DNA from: Plasmopara viticola
Taxonomy: Eukaryota > Oomycota > Peronosporomycetes > Peronosporales > Peronosporaceae
Assembly (NCBI GenBank): GCA_001695595.3
Contig: MBPM02000022.1
Location: 868,001 to 932,000 of the forward strand
Direction of reading: 5' to 3'
DNA length: 64,000 bases
Positions 28,301 to 41,220 of this stretch are shown here, piece after piece. The translations under genes were made by a program, and so were the position numbers. The notes beneath the pieces are model-generated. The model saw nothing but the letters and a program-made list of their open reading frames with translations. It searched no databases and had not been told where the DNA came from. Within the stretch, counting starts at the first letter, position 1; each line of letters opens with the position of its first letter.

Positions 28301-31300
28301 ACGAAGCATGAAACAGCTTTTCTAAAGTGCTCAGATGATGTGGGACGACCGATACGTCCTTTCTATCTCTTAAGACATGTACAGATCCATTAGAGACACA
28401 ACAAAGAGTATATCACCCTATATAAGTGCTGAGACGATGTACGACCAAAGTTACGTTCTTTCGATCTATCTAGACGTCCACACACGCAAAAGGGTAACAA
28501 GAAAGCGCATATTCAATTCATTTAAGCGCTAAGACGCTGTACGTCAGCAGATACGTCCTTTCTATGCTCTTAGACGTGCACAGACGCAATAGGGCCACAA
28601 CGAAGCATCAAGCCACTTTTCTAAAGTGCTCAGATGATGTGGGACGACATACGTCCTTTCTATCTCTTAAGACGTGCACAGATGCATTAGAGACCACACA
28701 AAGTGTATACTCACCCTCTTTAAGCGCTGAGACGCTGTACGACCATAGCTACGTTCTTTTGATCTATCTAGACGTTCACACACGCAATAGCGTCAAAATT
28801 AAGCGCATATTCAATTCATTTAAGCGCTAAGACGCTGTACGTCAGCAGATACGTCCTTTCTATCCTCTTAGACGTGCACAGACGCAATAGGGCCACAACT
28901 AAGCATCAAACCACTTTTCTAAAGTGCTCAGATGATGTGGGACGACCGATACGTCCTTTCTATCTCTTTAGACATGTACAGATGCATTAGAGACACAACA
29001 AAGAGTATATTCACCTTCTTTAAGTGCTGAGACGCTGTACGACCATAGCTACGTTCTTTTGATCTATCTAGACGTTCACACACGCGATAGCTTCAAAATT
29101 AAGCGCATATTCAATTCATTTAAGCGCTAAGACGCTGTACGTCAGCAGATACGTCCTTTCTATCCTCTTAGACGTGCACAGACGCAATAGGGCCACAACT
29201 AAGCATGAAACAGCTTTTCTAAAGTGCTCAGATGATGTGGGACGACAAATACGTCCTTTCTATCTCTTAAGACATGTATAGATGCATTAAAGACACACCA
29301 AAGTGGAACCTCACCCTATATAAGCGTCGAGACGATGTACGACCAAAGCTACGTTTTTTCGATCTATCTAGACGTTCACACACGCAATAGGGTCAAAACT
29401 ACGCTCATCTTCAATTCATTTAAGCGTTAAGACGCTGTACGTCAGCAGATACGTCCTTTCTATCCTCTTAGACGTGCACAGACGCAATAGGGCCACAACT
29501 AAGCATCAAGCCACTTTTCTAAAGTGCTCAGATGATGTGGGACGACCGATACGTCCTTTCTATCTCTTAAGACATGTACAGATGCATTAGAGACACAACA
29601 AAGCTATATTACCCTTCTTTAAGTGCTGAGACGCTGTACGACCATAGCTACGTTCGTTTGATTTATCTAGACGTTCACACACGCGATAGCGTCAAAACTA
29701 AGCGCATATTCAGTTCATTTAAGCGCTAAGACGCTGTACGTCAGCAGATACGTCTCTTCTATCCTCTTAGACGTGCACAGACGCAATAGGGCCACAACTA
29801 AGCATTCAACAGCTTTTCTAAAGTGCTCAGATGATGTGGGACGACAGATACGTCCTTTCTATCTCTTAAGACATGTACAGATGCATTAGAGACACAACAA
29901 AGAGTATACTCACCTTCTTTAAGCGCTGAGACGATGTACGACCATAGCTACGTTCTTTTGATCTATCTAGACGTTCACACACGCAATAGCGTCAAAACTA
30001 AGCGCATATTCAATTCATTTAAGCGCTAAGACGCTGTACGTCAGCAGATACGTCCTTTCTATCCTCTTAGACGTGCACAGACGCAATAGGGCCACAACGA
30101 AGCATGAAACAGCTTTTCTAAAGTGCTCAGATGATGTGGGACAACAGATACGTCCTTTCTATGTCTTTTTACGTGCCTAGATGCATGAAAGACACACTAA
30201 AGTGTAAACTCACCCTCTTTAAGCGCTGAGACGATGTACGACCAAAGCTACGTTCTTTCGATCTATCTAGACGTTCACACACGCAATAGGGTCACAAGAA
30301 AGCGCATATTCAATTCATTTAAGCGCTAAGACGCTGTACGTCAGCAGATACGTCCTTTCTATCCTCTTAGACGTGCACAGACGCAATAGGGCCACAACAA
30401 AGCATGATACCTTTTTTCTAAAGTGCTCAATGATGTGGGACGACCGATACGTCCTTTCTATCTCTTAAGACATGTACAGATGCATTAGAGACACAACAAA
30501 GAGTATATTAACCTTCTTTAAGTGCTGAGACGCTGTACGACCATAGCTTCGTTCTTTTGATCTATCTAGACGTTCACACACGCAATAGTGTCAAAATTAA
30601 GCGCATATTCAATTCATTTAAGCGCTAAGACGCTGTACGTCAGCAGATACGTCTTTTCTATCCTCTTAGACGTGCACAGACGCAATAGGGCCACAACGAA
30701 GCATGAAACAGCTTTTCTAAAGTGCTCAGATGATGTGGGACGACAGATACGTCCTTTCTATCTCTTTAGACGTGCACAGACGCATTAGAGACACACCAAA
30801 GTGTATACTCACCTTCTTTAAGCGCTGAGACGCTGTACGACCATAGCTTCGTTCTTTTGATCTATATAGACGTTCACACACGCAATAGTGTCAAAAAAAA
30901 GCGCATATCTAATTCATTTAAGCGCTAAGACGCTGTACGTCAGCAGATACGTCTTTTCTATCCTCTTAGACGTGCACAGACGCAATAGGGCCACAACGAA
31001 GCATGAAACAGCTTTTCTAAAGTGCTCAGATGATGTGGGACGACCGATACGTCCTTTCTATCTCTTTAGACATGTACAGATGCATTAAAGACACACCAAA
31101 GTGTAAACTCACCCTCTTTAAGCGCTGAGACGCTGTACGACCATAGCTACGTTCTTTTGATCTATCTAGACGTTCACACACGCAATAGCGTCAAAACTAA
31201 GCGCATATTCAATTCATTTAAGCGCTAAGACGCTGTACGTCAGCAGATACGTCCTTTCTATCCTCTTAGACGTGCACAGACGCAATAGGGCCACAACTAA

Positions 31301-31617
31301 GCATCAAGCCACTTTTCTAAAGTGCTCAGATGATGTGGGACGACAAATACGTCCTTTCTATCTCTTTAGACGTGCACAGATGCATTAGAGACACACCAAA
31401 GAGTATACTCACCCTCTTTAAGCGCTGAGACGCTGTACGACCATAGCTACGTTCTTTCGATCTATCTAGACGTTCACACACGCAATAGGTCAAAAAAGCG
31501 CATATTCAATTCATTAAAGCGCTAAGACGCTGTACGTCAGCAGATACGTCCTTTCTATCCTCTTAGACGTGCACAGACACATTAGGGCCACAACAAAGCA
31601 TGATACCTTTTCTAAAG

Positions 31618-31700
31618 TGCTCAATGATGTGGGACGACCGATACGTCCTTTCTATAGATGCATTAGAAACACAACAAAGAGTATATTTACCTTCTTTGAG
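31618..31700 (+). repeat. A monomer with a 16-bp deletion, copy 1
   Basis: The monomer is 83 bp. It jumps from 'cctttctat' to 'agatgcattagaaacac', losing the usual ctctttagacgtgcac, and has the one-base-short 'ctcaatgatg'. It ends in 'cttctttgag'. The same set of features occurs at 33398-33480. Confidence 0.9.
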
Positions 31701-33397
31701 TGCTGAGACGATGTACGACCATAGCTACGTTCTTTTGATCTATCTAGACGTTCACACACGCAATAGCGTCAAAATTAAGCGCATATTCAATTCATTTAAG
31801 CGCTAAGACGCTGTACGTCAGCAGATACGTCTTTTCTATCCTCTTAGACGTGCACAGACGCAATAGGGCCACAACGAAGCATGAAACAGCTTTTCTAAAG
31901 TGCTCAGATGATGTGGGACGACAGATACGTCCTTTCTATCTCTTTAGACGTGCACCGATGCATTAGAGACACAATAAAGTGTAAACTTACCCTCTTCAAG
32001 CGCTGAGACGCTGTACGACCATAGCTACGTTCTTTTGATCTATCTAGACGTTCACACACGCAATAGGGTCAAAACTAAGCGCATATTCAATTCATTTAAG
32101 CGCTAAGACGCTGTACGTCAGCAGATACGTCCTTTCTATCCTCTTAGACGTGCACAGACGCAATAGGGCCACAACTAAGCATCAAGCCACTTTTCTAAAG
32201 TGCTCAGATGATGTGGGACGACAGATACGTCCTTTCTATCTCTTTAGACGTGCACAGATGCATTGAAGACACAACAAAGCGTATATTACCCTATATAAGC
32301 GCTGAGACGATGTACGACCAAAGTTACGTTCTTTCGATCTATCTAGACGTTCACACACGCAATAAAGCCACAAGAAAGCGCATATTCAATTCATTAAAGC
32401 GCTAAGACGCTGTACGTCAGCAGATACGTCCTTTCTATCCTCTTAGACGTGCACAGACGCAATAGGGCCACAACAAAGCATGATACCTTTTTTCTAAAGT
32501 GCTCAATGATGTGGGACGACTGATACGTCCTTTCTATCTCTTTAGACGTTCACCGATGCATTAGAGACAGAATAAAGTGTATACTCACCCTCTTTTAGCG
32601 CTAAGACGATGTACGACCATAGCTACGTTTTTTCGATCTATCTAGACGTTCACACACGCAATAGGGTCACAAGAAAGCGCAATTCAATTCATTTAAGCGC
32701 TAAGACGCTGTACGTCAGCAGATACGTCCTTTCTATCCTCTAAGACGTGCACAGACGCAATAGGGCCACAACGAAGCATGAAACAGCTTTTCTAAAGTGC
32801 TCAGATGATGTGGGACGACAGATTCGCCCTTTCTATCTCTTTAGACGTGCACCGATGCATTAGAGACACAATAAAGTGTATACATACCCTCTTTAAGTGC
32901 TGAGACGATGTACGACCATAGCTACGTTCTTTCGATCAATCTAGACTTTCACACACGCAATAGCGTCAAAATTAAGCGCATATTCAATTCATTTAAGCGC
33001 TAAGACGCTGTACGTCAGCAGATACGTCCTTTCTATCCTCTTAGACGTGCACAGACGCAATAGGGCCACAACTAAGCATCAAGCCACTTTTCTAAAGTGC
33101 TCAGATGATGTGGGACGACAAATACGTCCTTTCTTTCTCTTTAGACGTGCACGGATTCATTAGAGACACACCAAAGAGTATACTCATCCTCTTTAAGCGC
33201 TGAGACGATGTACGACCAAAGCTACGTTCTTTCGATCTATCTAGACGTTCACACACGCAATAAGGTCACAAGAAAGCGCATATTCAATTCATTAAAGCGC
33301 TAAGACGCTGTACGTCAGCAAATACGTCCTTTTTATCCTCTTAGACGTGCACAGACACATTAGGGCCACAACAAAGCATGATACCTTTTTTCTAAAG

Positions 33398-33480
33398 TGC
33401 TCAATGATGTGGGACGACCGATACGTCCTTTCTATAGATGCATTAGAAACACAACAAGGAGTATATTTACCTTCTTTGAG
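33398..33480 (+). repeat. A monomer with a 16-bp deletion, copy 2
   Basis: It has the same 83-bp length, deletion junction, 'attagaaacac' and 'cttctttgag' as the copy 1,780 bp upstream (about six trimers). The preceding C in both places has 'gacacattagggcc' and 'aaagcatgatacc', so a longer block was copied. Confidence 0.9.
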
Positions 33481-34579
33481 TGCTGAGACGCTGTACGACC
33501 ATAGCTTCGTTCTTTTGATCTATCTAGACGTTCACAAACGCAATAGCGTCAAAATTAAGCGCATATTCAATTCATTTAAGCGCTAAGACGTTGTACGTCA
33601 GCAGATACGTCTTTTCTATCCTCTAAGACGTGCACAGACGCAGTAGGGCCACAACGAAGCATGAAACAGCTTTTCTAAAGTGCTCAGATGATGTGGGACG
33701 ACAGATACGTCCTTTCTATCTCTTTGGACGTGCACAGACGGATGAGAGAAACACGAAAGTGTATACTCACCCTCATTAAGCGCTGAGACGATGTACGACC
33801 ATAGCTACGTTTTTTCGATCTATCTAGACGTTCACACACGCGATAGCGTCAAAACTAAGCGCATATTCAATTCATTTAAGCGCTAAGACGCTGTACGTCA
33901 GCAGATACGTCTTTTTTATCCTCTTAGACGTCCACGGACGCAAAAGGGCCATAACGAAGCATGAAACAGCTTTTCTAAAGTGCTCAGATGATGTGGGACG
34001 ACAGATACGCCCTTTCTATCTCTTTAGACGTGCACCGATGCATTAGAGACACAATAAAGTGTATACTTACCCTCTTTAAGCGCTGAGACGCTGTACGACC
34101 ATAGCTACGTTCTTTCGATCTATCTAGACGTTCATACACGCAATAGCGTCAAAATTAAGCGCATATTCAATTCATTTAAGCGTTAAGACGCTGTACGTCA
34201 GCAGATACGTCCTTTATATCCTCTTAGACGTGCACAAACGCAATAGGGCCACAACTAAGCATCGAGCCACTTTTCTAAAGTGCTCAGATGATGTGGGACG
34301 ACAAATACGTCCTTTCTTTCTCTTTAGACGTACACAGATTAATTAGAGACACACCAAAGAGTATACTCACCCTCTTAAAGCGCTGAGACGATGTACGACC
34401 ATAGCTACGTTTTTTCGATCTATCTAGACGTTCACACACGCAATAGGATCACAAGAAAGCGCAATTCAATTCATTTAAGCGCTAAGACGCTGTACGTCAG
34501 CAGATACGTCCTTTCTATCCTCTTAGACGTGCACAGATGTAATAGGGCCACAAATAAGCATGAAACAGCTTTTCGAAAG

Positions 34580-34679
34580 TGCCCAGATGATGTGGGACGA
34601 CAGATACGTCCTTTCTATTTCTTTAGACATGCACACACGCAATACGGCCAGAACTAAGTGTCTAGCCACTATTCTAAAG
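34580..34679 (+). repeat. A/C hybrid monomer, copy 1
   Basis: This 100-bp monomer begins as A ('tgcccagatgatgtgggacg') and ends as C ('caatacggccag', 'tctagccactattctaaag'). It lies between a C and an A, so the local order is B-C-(A/C)-A-B with one extra monomer. The switch lies in or just after the conserved 'tacgtcctttctat' core. It is the structure expected as the duplication product of unequal crossing-over between A and C. Confidence 0.85.
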
Positions 34680-35578
34680 TGATCAGATGATGTGGGACGA
34701 CCGATACATCCTTTCCATCTCTTTAGACATGTACAGATGCATTAGAGACACAACAAAGAGTATATTTACCTTCTTTAAGCGCTGAAACGCTGTACGACCA
34801 TAGCTAAGTTTTTTCTATCTATCTAGACGTTCACACACGCAATAGGGTCACAAGAAAGCGCATATTCAATTCATTTAAGCGGTAAGACGCTGTACGTCAG
34901 CAGATACGTTCTTTATATCCTCTTAGACGTGCACAAACGCAATAGGGCCACAACGAAGCATCAAGCCACTTTTCTATAGTGCTCAGATGATGTGGGACGA
35001 CCGATACGTCCTTTCTATCTCTTTAGACGTGCACCGATGCATTAGAGACACACCAAAGTGTATACTTACCCTCTTCAAGCGCTGAGACGCTGTACGACCA
35101 TAGCTACGATCTTTTGACCTATCTAGACGTTCACACACGCAATAGTGTCAAAATTAAGTGTATATTCAATTTATTTAAGCGTTAAGACGCTGTACGTCAG
35201 CATATACGTCCTTTCTATCTTCTTAGACGTGCACAGACGCAATGGGGCCACAATCAAGCATCAAGCCACATTTCTAAAGTGCTCAGATGATGTGGGACGA
35301 CCGATACGTCCTTTCTATCTCTTTAGACATGTACAGATGCATTAGAGACACAACAAAGAGTATACTCACCCTCTTTAAGCGCTGAGACGATGTACGACCA
35401 TAGCTACGTTTTTTCGATCTATCTAGACGTTCACACACGCAATAGGATCACAAGAAAGCGCAATTCAATTCATTTAAGCGCTAAGACGCTGTACGTCAGC
35501 AGATACGTCCTTTCCATCCTCTAAGATGTGCACAGACGCAATAGGGCCACAACGAAGCATGAAACAGCTTTTCTAAAG

Positions 35579-35638
35579 TGCTCAGATGACGTGGGACGAC
35601 AGATAGACACAATAAAGTGTATACTCACCCTCTTTAAG
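35579..35638 (+). repeat. Truncated A monomer (60 bp)
   Basis: It reads 'tgctcagatgacgtggg' and then passes from 'gacgacagata' directly to 'gacacaataaag', so about 40 central bases, including the conserved pyrimidine-rich core, are missing. B and C around it are normal. Confidence 0.88.
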
Positions 35639-36037
35639 CGCTGAGACGATGTACGACCATAGCTTCGTTTTTTCGATCTATCTAGACGTTCACACACGCA
35701 ATAGGATCACAAGAAAGCGCAATTCAATTCATTTAAGCGCTAAGACGCTGTACGTCAGCAGATACGTCCATTCTATCCTCTAAGATGTGCACAGACGCAA
35801 TAGGGCCACAACGAAGCATGAAACAGCTTTTCTAAAGTGCTCAGATGATGTGGGACGACAGATACGCCCTTTCTATCTCTTTAGAAGTGCACCGATGCAT
35901 TAGAGACACAATAAGGTGTATACCTACCCTCTTTAAGCGCTGAGACGATGTACGACCATAGCTACGTTCTTTCGATCAATCTATGCTTTCACACACGCAA
36001 TAGCGTCAAAACTAAGCGCATATTGAATTCATTAAAG

Positions 36038-36137
36038 CGCTAAGACGCTGTACGCCAGCAGATACGTCCTTTCTTTCTCTTTAGACATGTACAGATGCAG
36101 TAGAGACACAACAAAGCATATATTCACCTTCTTTAAG
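36038..36137 (+). repeat. C/A hybrid monomer, copy 1
   Basis: This 100-bp monomer begins as C ('cgctaagacgctgtacgcca') and ends as A ('gacatgtacagatgcagtag', 'catatattcacc'). Both neighbours are B monomers, so the order is B-(C/A)-B and one monomer is missing. This is the deletion product expected from unequal crossing-over between C and A, the reciprocal of the A/C hybrid found 1.4 kb upstream. Confidence 0.86.
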
Positions 36138-36536
36138 TGCTGAGACGCTGTACGACCATAGCTACGTTCGTTGATCTATCTGGACGTTCACACACGCAAT
36201 AGCGTTTGAACTAAGCGCATATGCAATTCTTTTAAGCGCTAAGACGCTGTACGTCAGCAGAAACGTCCTTTCTATCCTCTTAGACGTGCACAGACGCAAT
36301 CGGGACACAACGAAGCATGAAACCACTTTTCTAAAGTGCTCAGATGGTGTGGGAGGACCGATACGTCCTTTCTATCTCTTAAGACATGTACAGATGCATT
36401 AAAGACACACCACAGTGTAAACGCACCCTCTTTAAGTGCTGAGACGCTGTACGACCATAGCTACGTTCTGTCAATCTATCTAGACGTTCACACACGCAAT
36501 AGCGTTAAAACTAAGCGCATATTCAATTCATTTAAG

Positions 36537-36676
36537 CGCTAAGACGCTGTACGTCAGCAGATACGTCTTTTCTATCCTCTAATAAGCTGTACGTCAGCAT
36601 ATACGTCCTTTCTATCCTCTTAGACGTGCACAGACGCAATAGGGCCACAACCAAGCATTAAACAGCTTTTCTAAAG
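36537..36676 (+). repeat. C monomer with 40-bp internal duplication (140 bp)
   Basis: The segment beginning 'gctgtacgtcagcag' at 36546 is repeated at 36586 as 'gctgtacgtcagcat', giving two copies of the conserved core in one monomer. The junction reads 'cctctaataagctgtacg'. Confidence 0.88.
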
Positions 36677-37272
36677 TGCTCAGATGATGTGGGACGATAC
36701 TTTCTTTCTATCTCTTTAGACGTGTACAGATGCATTAGAGACACACCAAAGTGTATACTCACCCTCTTCAAGCGCTAGGACGATGTACAACCATAGCTTC
36801 GTTCTTACGATCTATTTAGACGTTCACACACGCAATAGTGTCAAAACTAAGCGCATATTCAATTCATTTAAGCGCTAAGACACTGTTCGTCAGCAGATAC
36901 GTCCTTTCTATCCTCTTATACGTGCACAGACGCAATAGGGCCACAACTAAGCATCAAGCCACTTTTCTAAAGTGCTCAGGTGATGTGGAACGACCGATAC
37001 ATCCTTTCCATCTCTTTAGACATGTACAAATGCATTAGAGACACACCAAAGAGTATATTCACCTTCTTTAAGCGCTGAGACGCTGTACGACCATAGCTAC
37101 GTTCTTTTGATCTATCTAGACGTTCACAGACGCAATAGCGTCAAAATTAAGCGCATATTCAATTCATTAAAGCGCTAAGACGCTCTACGTCAGCATATAC
37201 GTCCTTTCTATTCTCTAAGACGTGCACAGACGCAATAGGGCCACAACGAAGCATGAAACAGCTTTTCGAAAG

Positions 37273-37372
37273 TGCCCAGAGGATGTGGGACGACAGACAC
37301 GTCCTTTCTATTTCTTTAGACATGCACACACGCAATACGGCCACAACTATGCGTCTAGCCACTTTTCTAAAG
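37273..37372 (+). repeat. A/C hybrid monomer, copy 2
   Basis: It has the same hybrid structure as 34580-34679: A-like start 'tgcccagaggatgtggg', C-like end 'caatacggccac' and 'tctagccacttttctaaag', followed by an A starting 'tgatcagatg'. It arose by duplication of the whole block, with a few later substitutions. Confidence 0.85.
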
Positions 37373-38771
37373 TGATCAGATGATGTGGGGCGACCGATAC
37401 ATCCTTTTCATCTCTTTAGACATGTACAGATGCATTAGAGACACAACAAAGAGTATATTTACCTTCTTTAAGCGCTGAAACGCTGTACGACCATAGCTAA
37501 TTTTTTTCGATCTATCTAGACGTTCACACACGCAATAGGGTCACAAGAAAGCGCATATTCAATTCATTTAAGCGGTAAGACGCTGTACGTCAGCAGATAC
37601 GTTCTTTATATCCTCTTAGACGTGCACAAACGCAATAGGGCCACAACGAAGCATCAAGCCACTTTTCTATAGTGCTCAGATGATGTGGGACGACCGATAC
37701 GTCCTTTCAATTTCTTTAGACGTGCACCGATGCATTAGAAACACACCAAAGTGTATACTTACCCTCTTCAAGCGCTGAGACGATGTACGACCATAGCTAC
37801 GTTTTTTCGATCTATCTAGACGTTCACACACGCAATAGGGTCACAAGAAAGCGCATATTCAATTCATTTAAGCGGTAAGACGCTGTACGTCAGCAGATAC
37901 GTTCTTTATATCCTCTTAGACGTGCACAAACGCAATAGGGCCACAACGAAGCATCAAGCCACTTTTCTATAGTGCTCAGATGAGGTGGGACGACCTATAC
38001 GTTCTTTATATCTCTTTAGACGTGCACCGATGCATTAGAGACACACCAAAGTGTATACTTACCCTCTTCAAGCGCTGAGACGCTGTACGACCATAGCTAC
38101 GATTATTTGACCTATCTAGACGTTCACACACGCAATAGCGTCAAAATTAAGTGCATATTCAATTCATTTAAGCGCTAAGACGCTGTTCGTCAGCATATAC
38201 GTCCTTTCTATCTTCTTAGACGTGCACAGACGCAAAAGGGCCACAATCAAGCATCAAGCCACATTTCTAAAGTGCTCAGATGATGTGGGACGACCGATAC
38301 ATCCTTTCTATCTCTTTAGACATGTACAGATGCATTAGAGACACAACAAAGAGTATACTCACCCTCTTTAAGCGCTGAGACGATGTACGACCATAGCTAC
38401 GTTTTTTCGATCTATCTAGACGTTCACACACGCAATAGGATCACAAGAAAGCGCAATTCAATTCATTTAAGCGCTAAGACGCTGTACGTCAGCAGATACG
38501 TCCTTTCTATCCTCTAAGACGTGCACAGACGCAATAGGGCCACAACGAAGCATTCAACAGCTTTTCTAAAGTGCTCAGATGATGTGGGACGACAGATACG
38601 CCCTTTCTATCTCTTTAGACGTGCACCGAAGCAATAGAGACACAATAAAGTGTATACTTACCCTCTTTAAGCGCTGAGACGATGTACGACCATAGCTACG
38701 TTCTTTCGATCAATCTAGACTTTCAAACACGGAATAGCGTCAAAACTAAGCGCATATTGAATTCATTTAAG

Positions 38772-38871
38772 CGCTAAGACGCTGTACGCCAGCAGATACG
38801 TCCTTTCTTTCTCTTAAGACATGTACAGATGCAGTAGAGACACAACAAAGCATATATTCACCTTCTTTAAG
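38772..38871 (+). repeat. C/A hybrid monomer, copy 2
   Basis: It has the same B-(C/A)-B arrangement and junction as 36038-36137, including 'tgtacgccagcag' and 'gcagtagagac'. It belongs to the second copy of the duplicated block. Confidence 0.86.
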
Positions 38872-39995
38872 TGCTGAGACGCTGTACGACCATAGCTACG
38901 TTCGTTTGATCTATCTGGACGTTCACACACGCAATAGATTTTGAACTAAGCGCATATTCAATTCTTTTAAGCGCTAAGACGCTGTACGTCAGCCAAAACG
39001 TCCTTTCTATCTCTTAGACGTGCACAGACGCAATCGGGACACAACGAAGCATGAAACCACTTTTCTAAAGTGCTCAGATGGTGTGGGACGACCGATACGT
39101 CCTTTCTATCTGTTAAGACATGTACAGGTGCATTAGAGACACAACAAAGCGTATATTACCCTTCTTAAAGCGCTGAGACACTGTACGACCATAGCTACGT
39201 TCTTTTGATCTATCTAGACGTTCAAACACGCAATAGCGTCAAAATTAAGCGCATATTCAATTCATTTAAGCGCTTAGACGCTGTACGTCAGCAGATACGT
39301 CCTTTCTATCCTCTTAGACGTGCACAGACGCAATATGGCCACAACGAAGCATGAAACAGCTTTTCTAAAGTGCTCAGATGATGTGGAACGACAGATACGT
39401 CCTTTCTTTCTCTTTAGACGTGCACAGATGCATTAGAGACACACCAAAGAGTATACTCACCCTCTTTAAGCGCTGAGACAATGTACGACGATAGCTACGT
39501 TCTTTTGGTCTATCTAGACGTTCACAAACGCAATAGGGTCAAACGTAAGTGCATATTCAATTCATTTAAGCGTTAAGACGCTGTACGTAAGCAGATACGT
39601 CCTTTCTATTCTCTTAGACGTGCACAGATGCAATAGGGCCACAACGAAGAATGAAACCGCTTTTCTAAAGTGCCCAGATGATGTGGGACGACAAATACGT
39701 CCTTTCTATCTCTTTAGACGTGCACAGACGCATTAGAGACACACCAAAGTGTATACTTACCCTTTTTAGCGCTGAGACGATGTACGACCATAGCTACGTT
39801 CTTTCGATCTATCTAGACTTTCACACACGCAATAGCGTCAAAACTAAGCGCATATTGAATTCATTTAAGCGCCAAGACGCTGTACGTCAGCAGAAACGTC
39901 TTTTCTATTTAGACATGCACAGACGCAATATGGCCACAACGAAGCATGAAACAGCTTTTTTAAAGTGCTCAGATGATGTGGGACGACAGATACGC

Positions 39996-40140
39996 CCTTT
40001 CTATCTCTTTAGACGTGCACAGATGCATTAGAGACACACCAAAGTGTATACTTACCCTCTTTAAGCGCTGAGACGCTGTACGACCATAGCTACGTCCTTT
40101 TGATGTAAGTAGACGTTCACACACGCAATAGCGTCACAAG
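39996..40140 (+). repeat. 145-bp exact repeat, copy 1
   Basis: This stretch of A plus B is identical to 40595-40739, two trimers downstream, and contains the rare 'ttttgatgtaagtagacg'. The following B tail 'aatatcaat' and 'catttgagcg' is also nearly shared. Confidence 0.9.
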
Positions 40141-40594
40141 AAAGCGCAATATCAATTCATTTGAGCGCTAAGACGCTGTACGTCAGCAGATACGTCCTTT
40201 CATTTCTCTTAGATGTGCACAGACGCAATCGGGACACAACGAAGCATGAAACCCATTTTCTTAAGTGCTTAGATGATGTGGGACGAACGATACATCCTTT
40301 CTATCTCTTAAGACATGTACAGATGCATTAGAGACACAACAAAGAGTATAGTTACCTTCTTTAAGCGCTGAGACGCTGTACAACCATAGCTAAGTTTTTC
40401 GATCTATCTAGACGTTCACACACGCAATAGGGTCACAAAAAAGCGCAAATTCAATTCATTTAAGCGTTGAGACGCTATACGTCAGCAGATACGTCCTTTC
40501 TACCCTCTTAGACGTGCACAGACGCAATAGGGCCACAACGAAGCATCAAGCCACTTTTGTAAAGTGCTCAGATGGTGTGGGACGACCGATACGT

Positions 40595-40739
40595 CCTTTC
40601 TATCTCTTTAGACGTGCACAGATGCATTAGAGACACACCAAAGTGTATACTTACCCTCTTTAAGCGCTGAGACGCTGTACGACCATAGCTACGTCCTTTT
40701 GATGTAAGTAGACGTTCACACACGCAATAGCGTCACAAG
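40595..40739 (+). repeat. 145-bp exact repeat, copy 2
   Basis: This is the second copy of 39996-40140, at an offset of 599 bp. The spacing of two trimers shows exchange in steps of two units here. Confidence 0.9.
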
Positions 40740-41220
40740 GAAGCGCAATATCAATACATTTGAGCGCTAAGACGCTGTACGTCAGCAGATACGTCCTTTC
40801 TATCCTCTTAGACGTGCACAGACGCAATAGGGCCACAACTAAGCATTCAACAGCTTTTCTAAAACTTCAGATGATGTGGGACGAAAGATACGTCCTTTCT
40901 ATCCTCTAAGACGTGCACAGATGCATTAAAGACACACCAAAGTGTAAACTCACCCTCTGTAAGCGCTAAGACGATGCACGACCAAAGCTACGTTCTTTCG
41001 ATCTATCAAGACGTTCACACACGCAATAGCGTCTAAACTAAGCGCATATTCAATTCATTTAAGCGCTAAGACGCTGTACGTCAGCAGATACGTCCTTTCT
41101 ATCCTCTTAGACGTGCACAGACGCAATAGGGCCACAACGAAGCATCAAGTCAGTTTTTTAAAGTGCTCAGATGATGTGGGAAGACCGATACGTCCTTTCT
41201 ATCTCTCAAGACATGTACAG

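Larger units (their letters stand above)
1..28426 (+). repeat. Region I: homogeneous type 1 satellite
   Basis: About 95 trimers carry type 1 markers: A with 'gaccgatacg' and 'cttaagacatgtacag', and B with 'cttttgatctatctagacg'. Variation is concentrated in three short windows, one per monomer (A 77-95, B 61-77, C 76-95), and consists of a few recurring alleles rather than scattered private changes. Neighbouring units often share the same allele, for example the one-base-short B allele 'gatagctcaaaa' in consecutive units around 15.0-16.0 kb and 16.8-17.9 kb. This is the pattern expected from local amplification by unequal exchange or gene conversion. The boundary is set at the first B monomer with type 2 markers that is followed by a persistently mixed zone. 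Confidence 0.9.
34562..36393 (+). repeat. Multi-unit block, copy 1 (about 1.83 kb)
   Basis: This block shares a series of otherwise rare markers, in the same order, with 37255-39127. They are an A/C hybrid monomer, 'aagtgatcagatg', 'gcggtaagacg' with 'gttctttatatcc' and 'tctatagtgctc', 'gatcaatct', a C/A hybrid monomer, 'gcagtagagacac', 'ctggacgttc' and 'aatcgggacac'. The offset is 2,693 bp at the left end and 2,734 bp at the right end. The difference arises because copy 2 gained one 300-bp unit (37.67-37.97 kb) while copy 1 has one short unit (about 260 bp, from 35.58 kb) that copy 2 lacks. Confidence 0.88.
37255..39127 (+). repeat. Multi-unit block, copy 2 (about 1.87 kb)
   Basis: This is the second copy of the block at 34562-36393. 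It carries both hybrid monomers and the same rare markers. Inside it, 37502-37683 is identical over 182 bases to 37802-37983, a one-trimer duplication that came after the block duplication. It ends with the 'cagatggtgtggg' A monomer also seen at the end of copy 1. Confidence 0.88.

Noticed and set aside
4569..32300. TATA-box-like 'ccctatataag' near 4.57, 23.93, 28.42, 29.32 and 32.29 kb
   Set aside because: It is an allele of the A monomer tail linked to other repeat variants, with no downstream gene or other promoter element. I mention it only as a marker of shared ancestry.
34861..40120. Splice-donor-like 'ggtaag' and 'gtaagt' (about 34.88, 37.57, 37.87, 40.11 kb)
   Set aside because: These are isolated substitutions in single units or duplicated units, with no exon-like sequence around them.
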